Source: an uncultured Syntrophobacteraceae bacterium (GTDB lineage Bacteria > Desulfobacterota > Syntrophobacteria > Syntrophobacterales > Syntrophobacteraceae). Taken from it: DNA of 6,333 nt. The stretch's first letter is position 1, and every line of letters starts with the position of its first letter. The stretch lies in the NCBI GenBank assembly GCA_937889795.1, contig CALBZH010000413.1, positions 1 to 6,333 of the forward strand. The letters run 5' to 3'. The notes below the pieces were generated by a model. It saw only the letters and a program-made list of their open reading frames with translations, searched no databases and was not told the origin of the DNA. A program made the position numbers and the translations under genes. Shown one piece after another: positions 1 to 5,683 of the stretch.

Positions 1-63
1 AGAGCGCTGATTGACGCCGACGTCATCAGCCACCCGGCTCTAGCCCTCCTGCGAAGCCCATCT

Positions 64-258
64 CTAAGCACTCACCTTGCCGGTAGCTTTCTCTCTGAGG
101 TAGCGACGGTTTTTCCCCACTCCCTCGACATACTCACGTGTTCTTGGGGACCGCTTCTGCGTGGAGGAAGCAATGCCGATTATTTTATGGAGGTGTATCG
201 GAGGGCACTCGTGGTGGTTGAATCCGACCAGAGTGTCGTCATTGACTCGATTGGCCAT
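64..258 (-). CDS. possible small hypothetical protein (64 aa)
   Basis: An ATG-initiated ORF begins 33 bases after the amidotransferase stop and on the same strand, so it could be the last gene of that operon. The C-terminal half is strongly basic (roughly residues 34-62 are rich in Arg and Lys). No transmembrane segment, signal peptide or known motif is visible. Against it, the bases before the ATG contain no recognisable ribosome binding site, and I do not recognise the family. It may be a chance ORF or the remnant of a gene. Kept as a low-confidence entry because of strand and position only. Confidence 0.25.
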   Translation of the reverse strand: MANRVNDDTLVGFNHHECPPIHLHKIIGIASSTQKRSPRTREYVEGVGKNRRYLREKATGKVSA

Positions 259-291
259 CTCAGGAGTCTATACACATCGTTGTAGCGGAGA

Positions 292-1134
292 TTACGAGTG
301 GCTCTCGGGATGCACGCAGCAACTTGAGAAAACGAGACGTCCATCCCGAAGAGCGCAAAGTTCTCCGGGTTCCATTTCCACCCATCTCTTGTTGTGAGGC
401 AATGGAACGGTCGCGATGACAGCGAGGAACTTTCCAGATCCGTCCGTGATCGAATGGCACTCCGAGGGGCGGTCTTCCTCACGAAGTTCTTCAGCCGGTT
501 TTCGAAGTAGCAGTCGGTGGAGCGTTCCTCTCCCATACAGGTCCGTATACACAATAAGTGTCTCGCCGTCAGAGAGGAGCACGTTTAGCTTGTTTGGTTT
601 CCCACCTTTCTTGGTGCACAGGCGATTCAGGGCAACAAGAAATCCCCGGAGTTCAAGAAAATCTTCGTCGGTCCAGTCGCTGATGCGCCTTTCTCCGATG
701 AATTTGAGTAGATGGCAGAAGAGAAGCTCGGAGTCGGTGGTTCCGACGGGTTTGAAACGGCCAGGTCGAAGCCCACGAAAGGTTCTGATGGTTCCGTTAT
801 GCGCGTAGGCATAATCCCGCCCCCGAACCACCCGTGCGAAAGGATGGCTGTTGCTGTAGGTCACGGCACCCTTACTCGCCTTGCGAACATGAGCTATGAA
901 GATTCTCGAACGCAGATGGTCATACGTGGAGAGGAACTTGGAAAGTCCGCTTGTGCTGGCCGGGATCGCCTCCTTGATTACCTGCGCCGCTTTTCCATCC
1001 GGGTATAGTGCAATTCCCCACCCGTCCGGATTCCCTTTCCCTTCAGGCAGTTCTTCTCCGCGCCATCGAAAAGCGTTGAAGTATCGACCGGGTCTTACCC
1101 GGCTGCTGCAAGAAATCCCCATCAATTCACACAC
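292..1134 (-). CDS. class II glutamine amidotransferase, YafJ-like (GATase_4)
   Basis: A 280-residue cytosolic Ntn-type glutamine amidotransferase. The family hydrolyses gamma-glutamyl amides through an N-terminal cysteine exposed by Met removal. Seen here: Met1-Cys2 in MCELMGIS, then NPDGWGIAL at 35-43, HVR at 82-84, NSHPF at 95-99, AHNG at 111-114, GTTDSE at 131-136 and WVEMEPGEL near 251-259. All are in the order expected for YafJ/EgtC-type stand-alone GATase domains, and the length is normal. There is no synthetase or ammonia-acceptor domain, so this may be a hydrolase rather than an ammonia donor. The start is GTG at 1132-1134, supported by the need for Cys at position 2 and by GGAG (1143-1146) eight bases upstream. 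The start overlaps the end of the preceding cyclotransferase gene by 8 nt, suggesting translational coupling. Substrate unknown; YafJ itself is poorly characterised, while EgtC cleaves a gamma-glutamyl intermediate of ergothioneine synthesis. Confidence 0.93.
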   Translation of the reverse strand: MCELMGISCSSRVRPGRYFNAFRWRGEELPEGKGNPDGWGIALYPDGKAAQVIKEAIPASTSGLSKFLSTYDHLRSRIFIAHVRKASKGAVTYSNSHPFARVVRGRDYAYAHNGTIRTFRGLRPGRFKPVGTTDSELLFCHLLKFIGERRISDWTDEDFLELRGFLVALNRLCTKKGGKPNKLNVLLSDGETLIVYTDLYGRGTLHRLLLRKPAEELREEDRPSECHSITDGSGKFLAVIATVPLPHNKRWVEMEPGELCALRDGRLVFSSCCVHPESHS

Positions 1135-1540
1135 TGCGTTTTCTCCGCTTTCCAGGTTGAGTATTTTGTAGGAAATCTCCGGACTCGATCAGTTCACCAT
1201 GGGCGGCATCATTGAAATAAATCCATGCCAGCAGTTCTTCTCCGCCGTCCAGAACCACTCCAGCCTGTTCGCGCCGGTACCATTTTGGATGGCCCTCAAG
1301 TTCATCAAGTCTTTCGAGGGTGCCATCATCTACGGCGTAAACCTCCCCCGCCACCTGTGTGAGAGCCTTGGTACGTGAAAGGTATGGGACTCCGCTCCCG
1401 TAGAGTGCATAGCGTTTCTTGGTTCTTGCCATTCCGACGAATTTTGAAGAGTCAAGCAGGTGATGATTCCATTGGCCTCGCCTGAGAGTCCCATAAACGA
1501 AGACAGTGTGCGTGAGCTTTGACTTGGCATTATTCTCCAT
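1127..1540 (-). CDS. gamma-glutamylcyclotransferase family protein (GGCT/AIG2-like)
   Basis: A 137-residue protein with the GGCT fold signature. Family members cyclise a gamma-glutamyl group to 5-oxoproline, releasing an amino acid or amine; many bacterial members have no known substrate. Seen here: the substrate-loop motif VYGTLRRG at 15-22, a Gly-Glu-Val-Tyr strand at 65-68, and RLDELEG at 77-83, whose Glu82 matches the usual catalytic acid, followed by HPKWYRR. The C-terminus is basic (GKRRKRSV). The ATG at 1538-1540 is chosen because AAGGAG (1551-1556) lies 10 bases upstream. An in-frame TTG 15 codons earlier (1583-1585) lacks a Shine-Dalgarno site and would add residues before the first beta strand. 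The gene ends inside the start of the amidotransferase gene, and 68 bases separate it from the SLOG gene upstream, so all are probably co-transcribed. Confidence 0.93.
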   Translation of the reverse strand: MENNAKSKLTHTVFVYGTLRRGQWNHHLLDSSKFVGMARTKKRYALYGSGVPYLSRTKALTQVAGEVYAVDDGTLERLDELEGHPKWYRREQAGVVLDGGEELLAWIYFNDAAHGELIESGDFLQNTQPGKRRKRSV

Positions 1541-1550
1541 TGTGATTTGT

Positions 1551-1556
1551 CTCCTT
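1551..1556 (-). promoter_or_regulatory. ribosome binding site deciding the GGCT start
   Basis: Read on the minus strand this is AAGGAG, 10 bases before the ATG at 1538-1540. The only longer in-frame start (TTG at 1583-1585) has no such site, so the shorter 137-residue protein is preferred. Confidence 0.75.
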
Positions 1557-1608
1557 ATTACTTGATGAACCTGATGATTATCCAATCAAAGATCTTTTGC
1601 TTGTTGCG

Positions 1609-2088
1609 CTATGAATGAAGTGCTTGAAATAGATCCGTGAGGAATGCTTTGGCGGCTTCGTAGATCCCCGGACATTTGCTCTCCCTCGGGCCAGCGACAT
1701 TGAGGACCCGGATATCATTGCTCTGAATCCAGTTGAATACACGGGCCTGTGAGTTCGAATTCAGTTGCTCAAACTGCACAACAATGCAGGGCTTTCCATG
1801 CCTCACTGCTAGGTCGCGGGTCAGCAAAGTCCCAGAAGAGAGCCTTCGTTTATTGAGGATCAGGGTTCCATCAGATTCGACGACATTTTTCTCCGTCCTC
1901 ACTTTGTAGTTTTGGCTGGAGAGTTCGATCAGGGGGTATCTTTCATGGATGAAGCCATCCTCAGCTTTTCTGCCCTTTGGGCAATAACCACCAATAGGAA
2001 TTCCATGCTCAAGAGCGGCATCAAATGCGGCGCGGTCAACACCTGTTTGACCGCCAGACACAACTCTAAATCCGTCTTCCATATTCAT
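1609..2088 (-). CDS. cpYpsA-type SLOG family protein ('putative molybdenum carrier')
   Basis: A 159-residue Rossmann-like SLOG-superfamily protein (SMF/DprA-LOG related), of the circularly permuted YpsA group. Seen here: SGGQTGVDRAAFDAAL at 11-26 (glycine-rich nucleotide-binding loop), GGYCPKGRKAEDG at 33-45, Tyr52 and Tyr61, RT at 64-65, NVVESDGTL at 68-76, SGTLLT at 85-90, and the C-terminal signature NVAGPRESKCPGIY at 130-143. The full family length is present. The name 'molybdenum carrier' is an annotation tradition; a nucleotide or nucleotide-derived ligand is the safer family inference. The ATG at 2086-2088 overlaps the previous stop as ATGA. An alternative ATG two codons on (2080-2082) has better spacing (9 versus 3 bases) from AGGAG at 2092-2096. 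It is the second gene of the minus-strand operon. Confidence 0.92.
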   Translation of the reverse strand: MNMEDGFRVVSGGQTGVDRAAFDAALEHGIPIGGYCPKGRKAEDGFIHERYPLIELSSQNYKVRTEKNVVESDGTLILNKRRLSSGTLLTRDLAVRHGKPCIVVQFEQLNSNSQARVFNWIQSNDIRVLNVAGPRESKCPGIYEAAKAFLTDLFQALHS

Positions 2089-2282
2089 TTTCTCCTTTCT
2101 TCAAGAGGGTCGCTTGACTGCTTCGACTCCGTCATCTCGCCGATAGTCTCATCAGCTTCGCCCTCGGAACCTACGGGAATACAAAATCCGTCGCCTACGA
2201 CGTACCATCCATCCTCAAGAATGAGCTTTCTGAGCGGGCCAGCGGTTTCTATGACTACCTCATCAGTGAATTTCAACTTCAT
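2085..2282 (-). CDS. hypothetical small protein (65 aa), first gene of the operon
   Basis: I do not recognise the family. The ATG at 2280-2282 is preceded by AAGGAG (2290-2295) at an ideal 7-base spacing. The stop overlaps the SLOG start as ATGA, and the SLOG Shine-Dalgarno lies inside the last codons, so both genes are very likely translated and coupled. Residues 1-43 look like a compact beta-rich unit (MKLKFTDEVVIETAG, then GWYVVGDGFCIPVGSEGEAD). The last 20 or so residues are polar and charged, probably disordered. There are no membrane segments and a single cysteine. It could be a small partner of the SLOG protein; that is inferred only from the gene overlap. Confidence 0.75.
   Translation of the reverse strand: MKLKFTDEVVIETAGPLRKLILEDGWYVVGDGFCIPVGSEGEADETIGEMTESKQSSDPLEERRK
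2092..2096 (-). promoter_or_regulatory. Shine-Dalgarno embedded in the upstream gene end
   Basis: AGGAG on the minus strand lies in the final codons of the 65-residue protein, just before the ATGA stop/start overlap. It is 3 bases from the first possible SLOG start and 9 from the second. Such embedding is typical of translational coupling. Confidence 0.6.
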
Positions 2283-2371
2283 CTTGCTTCTCCTTCTGTT
2301 GGATAATCCAAGCAGGAAACAATATTATGATCCTCATTGGGATACATAAAGCAGAGATTTGGTTGAGCAAC

Positions 2372-2398
2372 AAAAAGTGTCCACAATTACAGACACTT
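2372..2398 (-). terminator. possible rho-independent terminator, minus strand
   Basis: A perfect 7-bp inverted repeat, AAGTGTC (2375-2381) and GACACTT (2392-2398), flanks a 10-base loop. On the minus strand the stem is followed directly by a T run (GACACTTTTTG). It would stop transcripts entering from the right, insulating the operon that starts at 2282. The stem is AT-rich and the loop long, so termination may be weak; an operator for the operon promoter is the alternative. Confidence 0.4.
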
Positions 2399-2488
2399 GT
2401 GACGATCAACTGCTCGATAATGAAGTCCATTTCACCGCTATGCGCTACCCCTCGATGGACAGGGGAAGGCGGCTTTGAATCCCATGGC

Positions 2489-2510
2489 GAAGCGCTTCGG
2501 TATACGAAGC
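2489..2510. repeat. nested palindromes (GAAGCGCTTC and GCTTCG-N5-CGAAGC)
   Basis: A perfect 10-bp palindrome at 2489-2498 shares bases with a perfect 6-bp-arm hairpin, GCTTCG (2494-2499), loop GTATA, CGAAGC (2505-2510). The CGAAGC unit therefore occurs twice directly and once inverted within 23 bases. No gene crosses it convincingly. It could be a protein-binding or recombination site, or an RNA hairpin; function unknown. Confidence 0.45.
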
Positions 2511-2559
2511 CCAAGGCCAACCCGTTAAACCGTGAGAGAATTGGTGCTCATGGGCTGGA

Positions 2560-2838
2560 TTACGGTGTGTGAAGGAGGGGCGGGGCTGTATTCTGCTGGA
2601 TCATGCATGAAACTTGCTGCGCCTGGATGGCACTAAGGAGACTAGAGGGGAATCCTTCGTTACCTTTTGATTCTGGCGGCAACAGGTCTTTTTCCATCGC
2701 CCCGAGTATTTTGACGAGAACGGACTTTCCGACGGATTTGTTGTACGACTTGTCTATTTCCGCCGTGGATATGGCGCAATTTGCGAAGAGTGAGCGCAAC
2801 AGCTTCTTGGTGAGATTATCGTTCTCTTTTTGACCCAT
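2560..2838 (-). CDS. doubtful hypothetical protein (92 aa)
   Basis: From the ATG at 2836-2838 the product is 92 residues. Residues 4-50 (starting KENDNLTKKLLRSLF) have protein-like helical character with alternating charged and hydrophobic residues. The last 20 residues, ending TAPPLLHTP, look non-globular. No ribosome binding site precedes this ATG. The ORF stays open upstream to a TTG at 2935-2937 that also lacks one. It may be a real small gene, or the surviving 3' part of a decayed gene. I do not recognise the family. Confidence 0.3.
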   Translation of the reverse strand: MGQKENDNLTKKLLRSLFANCAISTAEIDKSYNKSVGKSVLVKILGAMEKDLLPPESKGNEGFPSSLLSAIQAQQVSCMIQQNTAPPLLHTP

Positions 2839-2955
2839 CCGGAAGCCACGGCCAACCTGAAAGACCCAAGACAAGGGCTTATCGTGGGGGCACAATCGAG
2901 GTGACGCATGTGAAGGTAAGATCGGCTTTCTACTCAAGGTGTAAAAGCGTTTCTT

Positions 2956-2988
2956 GATAGCTGACTGCTGGCGAGCAGTGCTGTTATC
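2956..2988. terminator. imperfect hairpin downstream of the YkgJ-like gene
   Basis: The core is a perfect stem, ACTGCT (2964-2969) and AGCAGT (2974-2979), with a GGCG tetraloop on the plus strand. Outer pairing extends it through a bulge and one mismatch to GATA (2956-2959) with TATC (2985-2988). It begins about 20 bases past the stop of the minus-strand gene, where a terminator is expected. No T tract follows on either strand, so intrinsic termination is unproven; it could instead protect the 3' end of the mRNA. Confidence 0.35.
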
Positions 2989-3006
2989 CTTCCCTCCCGA
3001 TCAGCA

Positions 3007-3023
3007 GACTACGCTTCGTAGTC
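3007..3023. repeat. perfect hairpin spanning the YkgJ-like stop codon
   Basis: GACTACG (3007-3013), a 3-base loop, and CGTAGTC (3017-3023) form a perfect 7-bp inverted repeat that contains the stop codon (3009-3011) of the minus-strand gene. Together with the hairpin at 2956-2988 it gives the transcript two stem-loops at its 3' end. No role can be assigned. Confidence 0.45.
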
Positions 3024-4193
3024 GTCATCATCAGGGTCTAACTCGTCTCGCCAACGACTCCAGAGCCGCCATGTGCCATCAGGATTAATCACCACATCGT
3101 CGTCCATCCAGTTACGGGCATCATCTGCGGCATCAGACACGAGTTGGCTAATGGCGGATCGGCCAGTTTCGGGGAATCTCCTCACTACTTCTTCTATAAT
3201 ATCGTCCTTTGTCCAAGCGCCTTCGTCAATCAACTCCCCTATTGCCTGTTCCTCATTCGACAAATCCTGCTCACCCTCTTCCAGTCTCTTCCACAAGTAA
3301 ATGCCTTGCTCCTCGACAACAAGCCTGTGAAACCGGTTGTAAGCGGGATTCTTGCAGTCAGACAGCAATGTCTCATAGTAGGACTTAGGTACTTCAGGAT
3401 GTGCTTGAATCAATTTTTCCAGCAATTGACCACGAGTGTATCTTTCTTCTCCGACCAATCTCTTTAATAGGTCTCTGCCGGGATATTTGAATGCTCTTGG
3501 AGGCAGTGTAAAATCTTCAGGGAGTACGAGCGGGCCTTCGCGCCATTTGCCTGAGAGCAGGTAATCCATAATCTCAGGAATCCAATTATTGCGGAGGTCA
3601 AAATGCTTTGTCCAGTGTTCTAGCCTTACGAATTTACGGACTGTTTCGGAGACGGATTGTTCGGTTGGCCCGGTGAACTCACACTTTGCGCCATGATCTC
3701 CATCGGCCCGTCTTATCAGTGCTCTTTTGGAGAACCGTGCAGTTCTGATCTCATTGTAATTTATCGAATTTCCTAGCTTTACTTGAATGGGTTCGAAATC
3801 ACATATGAATGGATGCATGCCATGAAGTTGGCATCGCCCATTTTGATTGAGCCATCTGCAATTGTCAGCTTGGTTGTTATTTTGAAAATCTACGTCCAGG
3901 CTAATGTTTCCTCCATAACTATCAATCCAGCCAGTAGCATGATTCTGTAGATCTGGATAATCAACAGCAGGATAGACTGGGGTCAAGTCAAACCAATTGA
4001 AATGAAGAGAAGTCTTTTTGCAACACGCACCGCATCCAGGTGGGCATACCAGACCGTTTGCAATGGAAGGGTGCACAACAAGCGGTTTAGGTTCATACCT
4101 GGTACCATCGTACTCGAATGACTCTTTGGTGATCGCCGTGAAGATCCTAATTATTTTACCGAAATTGTTAACCATCTTTCGATTCATCTCCAT
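3009..4193 (-). CDS. YkgJ/FliB-like cysteine-cluster protein with two C-terminal helical repeats
   Basis: A 394-residue soluble protein. The N-terminal domain carries the CxxxCxxCC signature (Cys50, 54, 57, 58 in CPPGCGACC) and a second cluster (Cys112, Cys121, Cys131 in CRWL..GRCQLHGMHPFICDF), possibly completed by His167/Cys171. This is the YkgJ-type zinc- or iron-binding domain also found in flagellin lysine methylase FliB; the biochemical role of most members is unknown. Residues 252-302 and 327-378 are two copies of one module: 252-279 and 327-354 align without gaps at an offset of 75 (shared T, E, PE, S, L, SD), each followed by a strand ending in Trp. The pattern suggests winged-helix-like domains. 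The tail is acidic (DPDDDDYEA). Start is uncertain among ATGs at 4193, 4187 and 4175, as no strong ribosome binding site is seen. It stands alone and divergent from the CBASS genes; no link to them is shown. Confidence 0.87.
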   Translation of the reverse strand: MEMNRKMVNNFGKIIRIFTAITKESFEYDGTRYEPKPLVVHPSIANGLVCPPGCGACCKKTSLHFNWFDLTPVYPAVDYPDLQNHATGWIDSYGGNISLDVDFQNNNQADNCRWLNQNGRCQLHGMHPFICDFEPIQVKLGNSINYNEIRTARFSKRALIRRADGDHGAKCEFTGPTEQSVSETVRKFVRLEHWTKHFDLRNNWIPEIMDYLLSGKWREGPLVLPEDFTLPPRAFKYPGRDLLKRLVGEERYTRGQLLEKLIQAHPEVPKSYYETLLSDCKNPAYNRFHRLVVEEQGIYLWKRLEEGEQDLSNEEQAIGELIDEGAWTKDDIIEEVVRRFPETGRSAISQLVSDAADDARNWMDDDVVINPDGTWRLWSRWRDELDPDDDDYEA

Positions 4194-4639
4194 ATCGTTT
4201 GGGCCTTGAACCTGAGCGGCGCCTGCCCGCCAGGGCGAACCATTGCGACGTAATGATCGGTCGATTTGGTGAAACTGATAAGCGAAAACAGCGGGAAAGT
4301 CTTGAATGGTGGCATTCTACTCCGTTTTCCCTGGTGGACCAGCCGATCTGATGTCACGAGTGGAAAGGATTGGAGGTCCGCGTACCTGGTGTTATGGGTC
4401 GTCCGGAAGGCGGCATGGTGCATTTTCCGTAGCCAGGTCAAAATGCAACAAGGAGATCATCGTCACTACGTCTTGTTGGCATACCATCGCTGGTACAGCC
4501 TTCGATAAAGATCCTATTTGCGGCCATATCCCTGTCCGCGTTTCCCACCCCATATGAAACCACGGCCAGACGAAGAACCAAGAGAAAAGGGAGTCTCAAG
4601 AGCTTGTGCGGGACATGTCATTTCTATGTATGCAACTGC

Positions 4640-4668
4640 TTGAATTCTAAGCTCATCTGTATCATAGT
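4640..4668 (+). promoter_or_regulatory. weak sigma70-like promoter candidate for the CBASS operon
   Basis: TTGAAT (4640-4645) and CATAGT (4663-4668) are 17 bases apart, each matching four of six consensus bases. It would give a leader of about 185 bases carrying two possible stem-loops before the effector. Other positions are possible. Confidence 0.25.
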
Positions 4669-4811
4669 GTACCCGTTGTGCTTCGGTCTTCAGATTCAGC
4701 GGTTCTCATTACGCGGAAGCACACGTCCTCAACGGAGACGAGTGATTGCTGCCTCCAGGAAGGGCAGGAGTTTTGCGGTGACGTTTTCAGGGTGCAAAGG
4801 AGACCACAAGC

Positions 4812-4832
4812 CCGGAAAACGTGCGTTTCCGG
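4812..4832. repeat. perfect inverted repeat just before the effector ribosome binding site
   Basis: CCGGAAA (4812-4818), a 7-base spacer, and TTTCCGG (4826-4832) form a perfect dyad ending 10 bases before AGGAGG. As DNA it could be an operator for a dimeric regulator; as RNA it could be a stem affecting access to the ribosome binding site. No T run follows, so it is not an intrinsic terminator. Confidence 0.5.
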
Positions 4833-4842
4833 AACGACCTTT

Positions 4843-4848
4843 AGGAGG
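4843..4848 (+). promoter_or_regulatory. strong ribosome binding site setting the S-4TM start
   Basis: AGGAGG, the full anti-Shine-Dalgarno match, lies 10 bases before the ATG at 4859-4861 within a purine-only stretch of G and A. It decides against the 85-codon in-frame extension to a TTG at 4604. Confidence 0.75.
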
Positions 4849-4858
4849 GGGAGGGGGA

Positions 4859-5683
4859 ATGAAAAAAGAGTTGTACGATCAGAAAGATCGGCTCTATGCG
4901 GATGCACTCAGATTCTGGTATGCAAGCCTGTATATTAATTTTGGAACCCTTGTTTTTCTCCTTGTCACTATCTTCATTAGCTGGCCCTCTTTGGCCTGGC
5001 TCTTCGGGTTTGTTACACTGCTATCGCCCATAGCCCTTCTTGGGTGCAGGGTGATTTTCGAATCGAAATTCAGAGAAGCCGACCGCTGTAAGCGTCTCCT
5101 TCATTATGTGGACAGCCTTGGAATCGAGATTCCAGAAGCAGAGGCAGCCTGCCTTCTTGGATATCCTTCGCGCAAGCCGGTAAAAATCACCTATGATGGG
5201 CCGTTCTACGTCTCTCTTAGCGAGCAGGGAATACGGAGGCTCGTGGACAACACAAGGGAATCAGCCTTTTTCACTTTTAAGTTGGCAGGGCATACCAGAA
5301 ACTATTCCTTAGCGGTTATTGGCCTCATGGTAATCACTGTATTTGTTATTTTTCACACCATTTTATCCACACCAGAAGACACAAAGAATATTGTTAACTA
5401 TGCAAAGTCTGCCGCTGGTGTAATGTCATTCCTTTTTACAGGAGACATCATCATTCTTTGTCTTAAATGGTGGGGAATGCAGAATGAAGCTGAAAAGTCA
5501 TATAATACCCTTAACGACCTACTTAAACGCGCAAATATCACCGTTGATGAGGCAATGAGAGCTGTTGAAGAATACCACATTGCCGTTATTCAGGGTGCCC
5601 CCATTCCGGTAAAGGTCTATTTGAGGCACAGGGATTCTCTTAATGCTGCATACCAGAAAGCCCATGGCATAAAAGGGGAATAG
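4859..5683 (+). CDS. S-4TM family CBASS effector (four-transmembrane)
   Basis: A 274-residue inner-membrane protein. Hydrophobic segments at about 24-41, 45-63, 148-168 and 183-203 form two helical pairs separated by a roughly 85-residue soluble region. A charged C-terminal helical tail (204-274) ends with a conserved-looking APIPVKVYLRHRDSL stretch at 247-261. This 2+2 layout and length match the SMODS-associated 4TM effector family. Such effectors are thought to be switched on by the nucleotide made by the paired cyclase and to disrupt the membrane, killing or arresting the infected cell. It lies directly 5' of a CD-NTase gene, its stop abutting the next ATG (TAGATG), so the two are co-translated. 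The start at ATG 4859 is supported by AGGAGG 10 bases upstream. Identification rests on topology, length and neighbour; the ligand and pore mechanism are not visible. Confidence 0.87.
   Translation: MKKELYDQKDRLYADALRFWYASLYINFGTLVFLLVTIFISWPSLAWLFGFVTLLSPIALLGCRVIFESKFREADRCKRLLHYVDSLGIEIPEAEAACLLGYPSRKPVKITYDGPFYVSLSEQGIRRLVDNTRESAFFTFKLAGHTRNYSLAVIGLMVITVFVIFHTILSTPEDTKNIVNYAKSAAGVMSFLFTGDIIILCLKWWGMQNEAEKSYNTLNDLLKRANITVDEAMRAVEEYHIAVIQGAPIPVKVYLRHRDSLNAAYQKAHGIKGE

Larger units (their letters stand above)
2283..3008. other. gene-poor interval between operon and cysteine-cluster gene
   Basis: About 725 bases lie between the operon start and the stop of the YkgJ-like gene. It holds one weak minus-strand ORF (2560-2838) and inverted repeats at 2375-2398, 2489-2510 and 2956-2988, listed separately. 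A CATAAT hexamer on the minus strand (2324-2329) could be a -10 element for the operon, but I see no convincing -35 partner. No tRNA, CRISPR array or transposase fragment could be supported. Confidence 0.5.
4194..4858. other. long divergent intergenic region upstream of the CBASS cassette
   Basis: These 665 bases separate the minus-strand YkgJ-like gene from the plus-strand effector. Open frames exist (for example 4266-4508 and 4306-4557 on plus, 4184-4441 on minus), but their products are low-complexity or unlike globular proteins and they lack ribosome binding sites. Visible elements are a weak promoter candidate (4640-4668), a small GC-rich stem (4749-4753 with 4763-4767, then a TTTT at 4771-4774), a perfect hairpin (4812-4832) and the effector ribosome binding site. 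The rest shows nothing I can name. Confidence 0.5.

Noticed and set aside
1..63. ATG at 24-26 on the minus strand as the start of a further gene.
   Set aside because: Only about eight codons are inside the window and the nearest GGAGG is some 19 bases away.
180..808. Long open frames at 180-554 (minus, other frame) and 416-808 (plus).
   Set aside because: They overlap the amidotransferase, whose motifs are unmistakable; their products are Ser/Arg-rich frame shadows.
1583..1599. GATAAT on the minus strand and the palindrome AAAGATCTTT (1588-1597) as an internal promoter before the GGCT gene.
   Set aside because: No acceptable -35 hexamer at the right spacing; the 68-base gap is compatible with read-through from the operon promoter.
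1740..1765. GTTCGAATTC, like a tRNA T-loop.
   Set aside because: It lies inside the SLOG gene and no cloverleaf can be drawn around it.
2494..2510. CTTCGGTATACGAAG resembles a loxP arm.
   Set aside because: Only about nine bases agree, the 8-bp spacer architecture is absent, and no recombinase gene is present.
2519..2532. GTTAAAC fits the integron attC core consensus GTTRRRY.
   Set aside because: No properly spaced partner RYYYAAC core or palindromic attC body was found; a 7-base match is expected by chance.
2520..2600. Stretch with TACGGTGTGTGAAGGAGGGG resembling parts of group II introns.
   Set aside because: No AGC...GTT domain V stem and no reverse transcriptase in the window; the resemblance is short and purine-driven.
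4604..4858. In-frame N-terminal extension of the S-4TM effector from a TTG at 4604, with several cysteines (MCGTCHFYVCNC...).
   Set aside because: No ribosome binding site at 4604, arginine-rich non-globular composition, and a full AGGAGG before ATG 4859 giving the normal family length.
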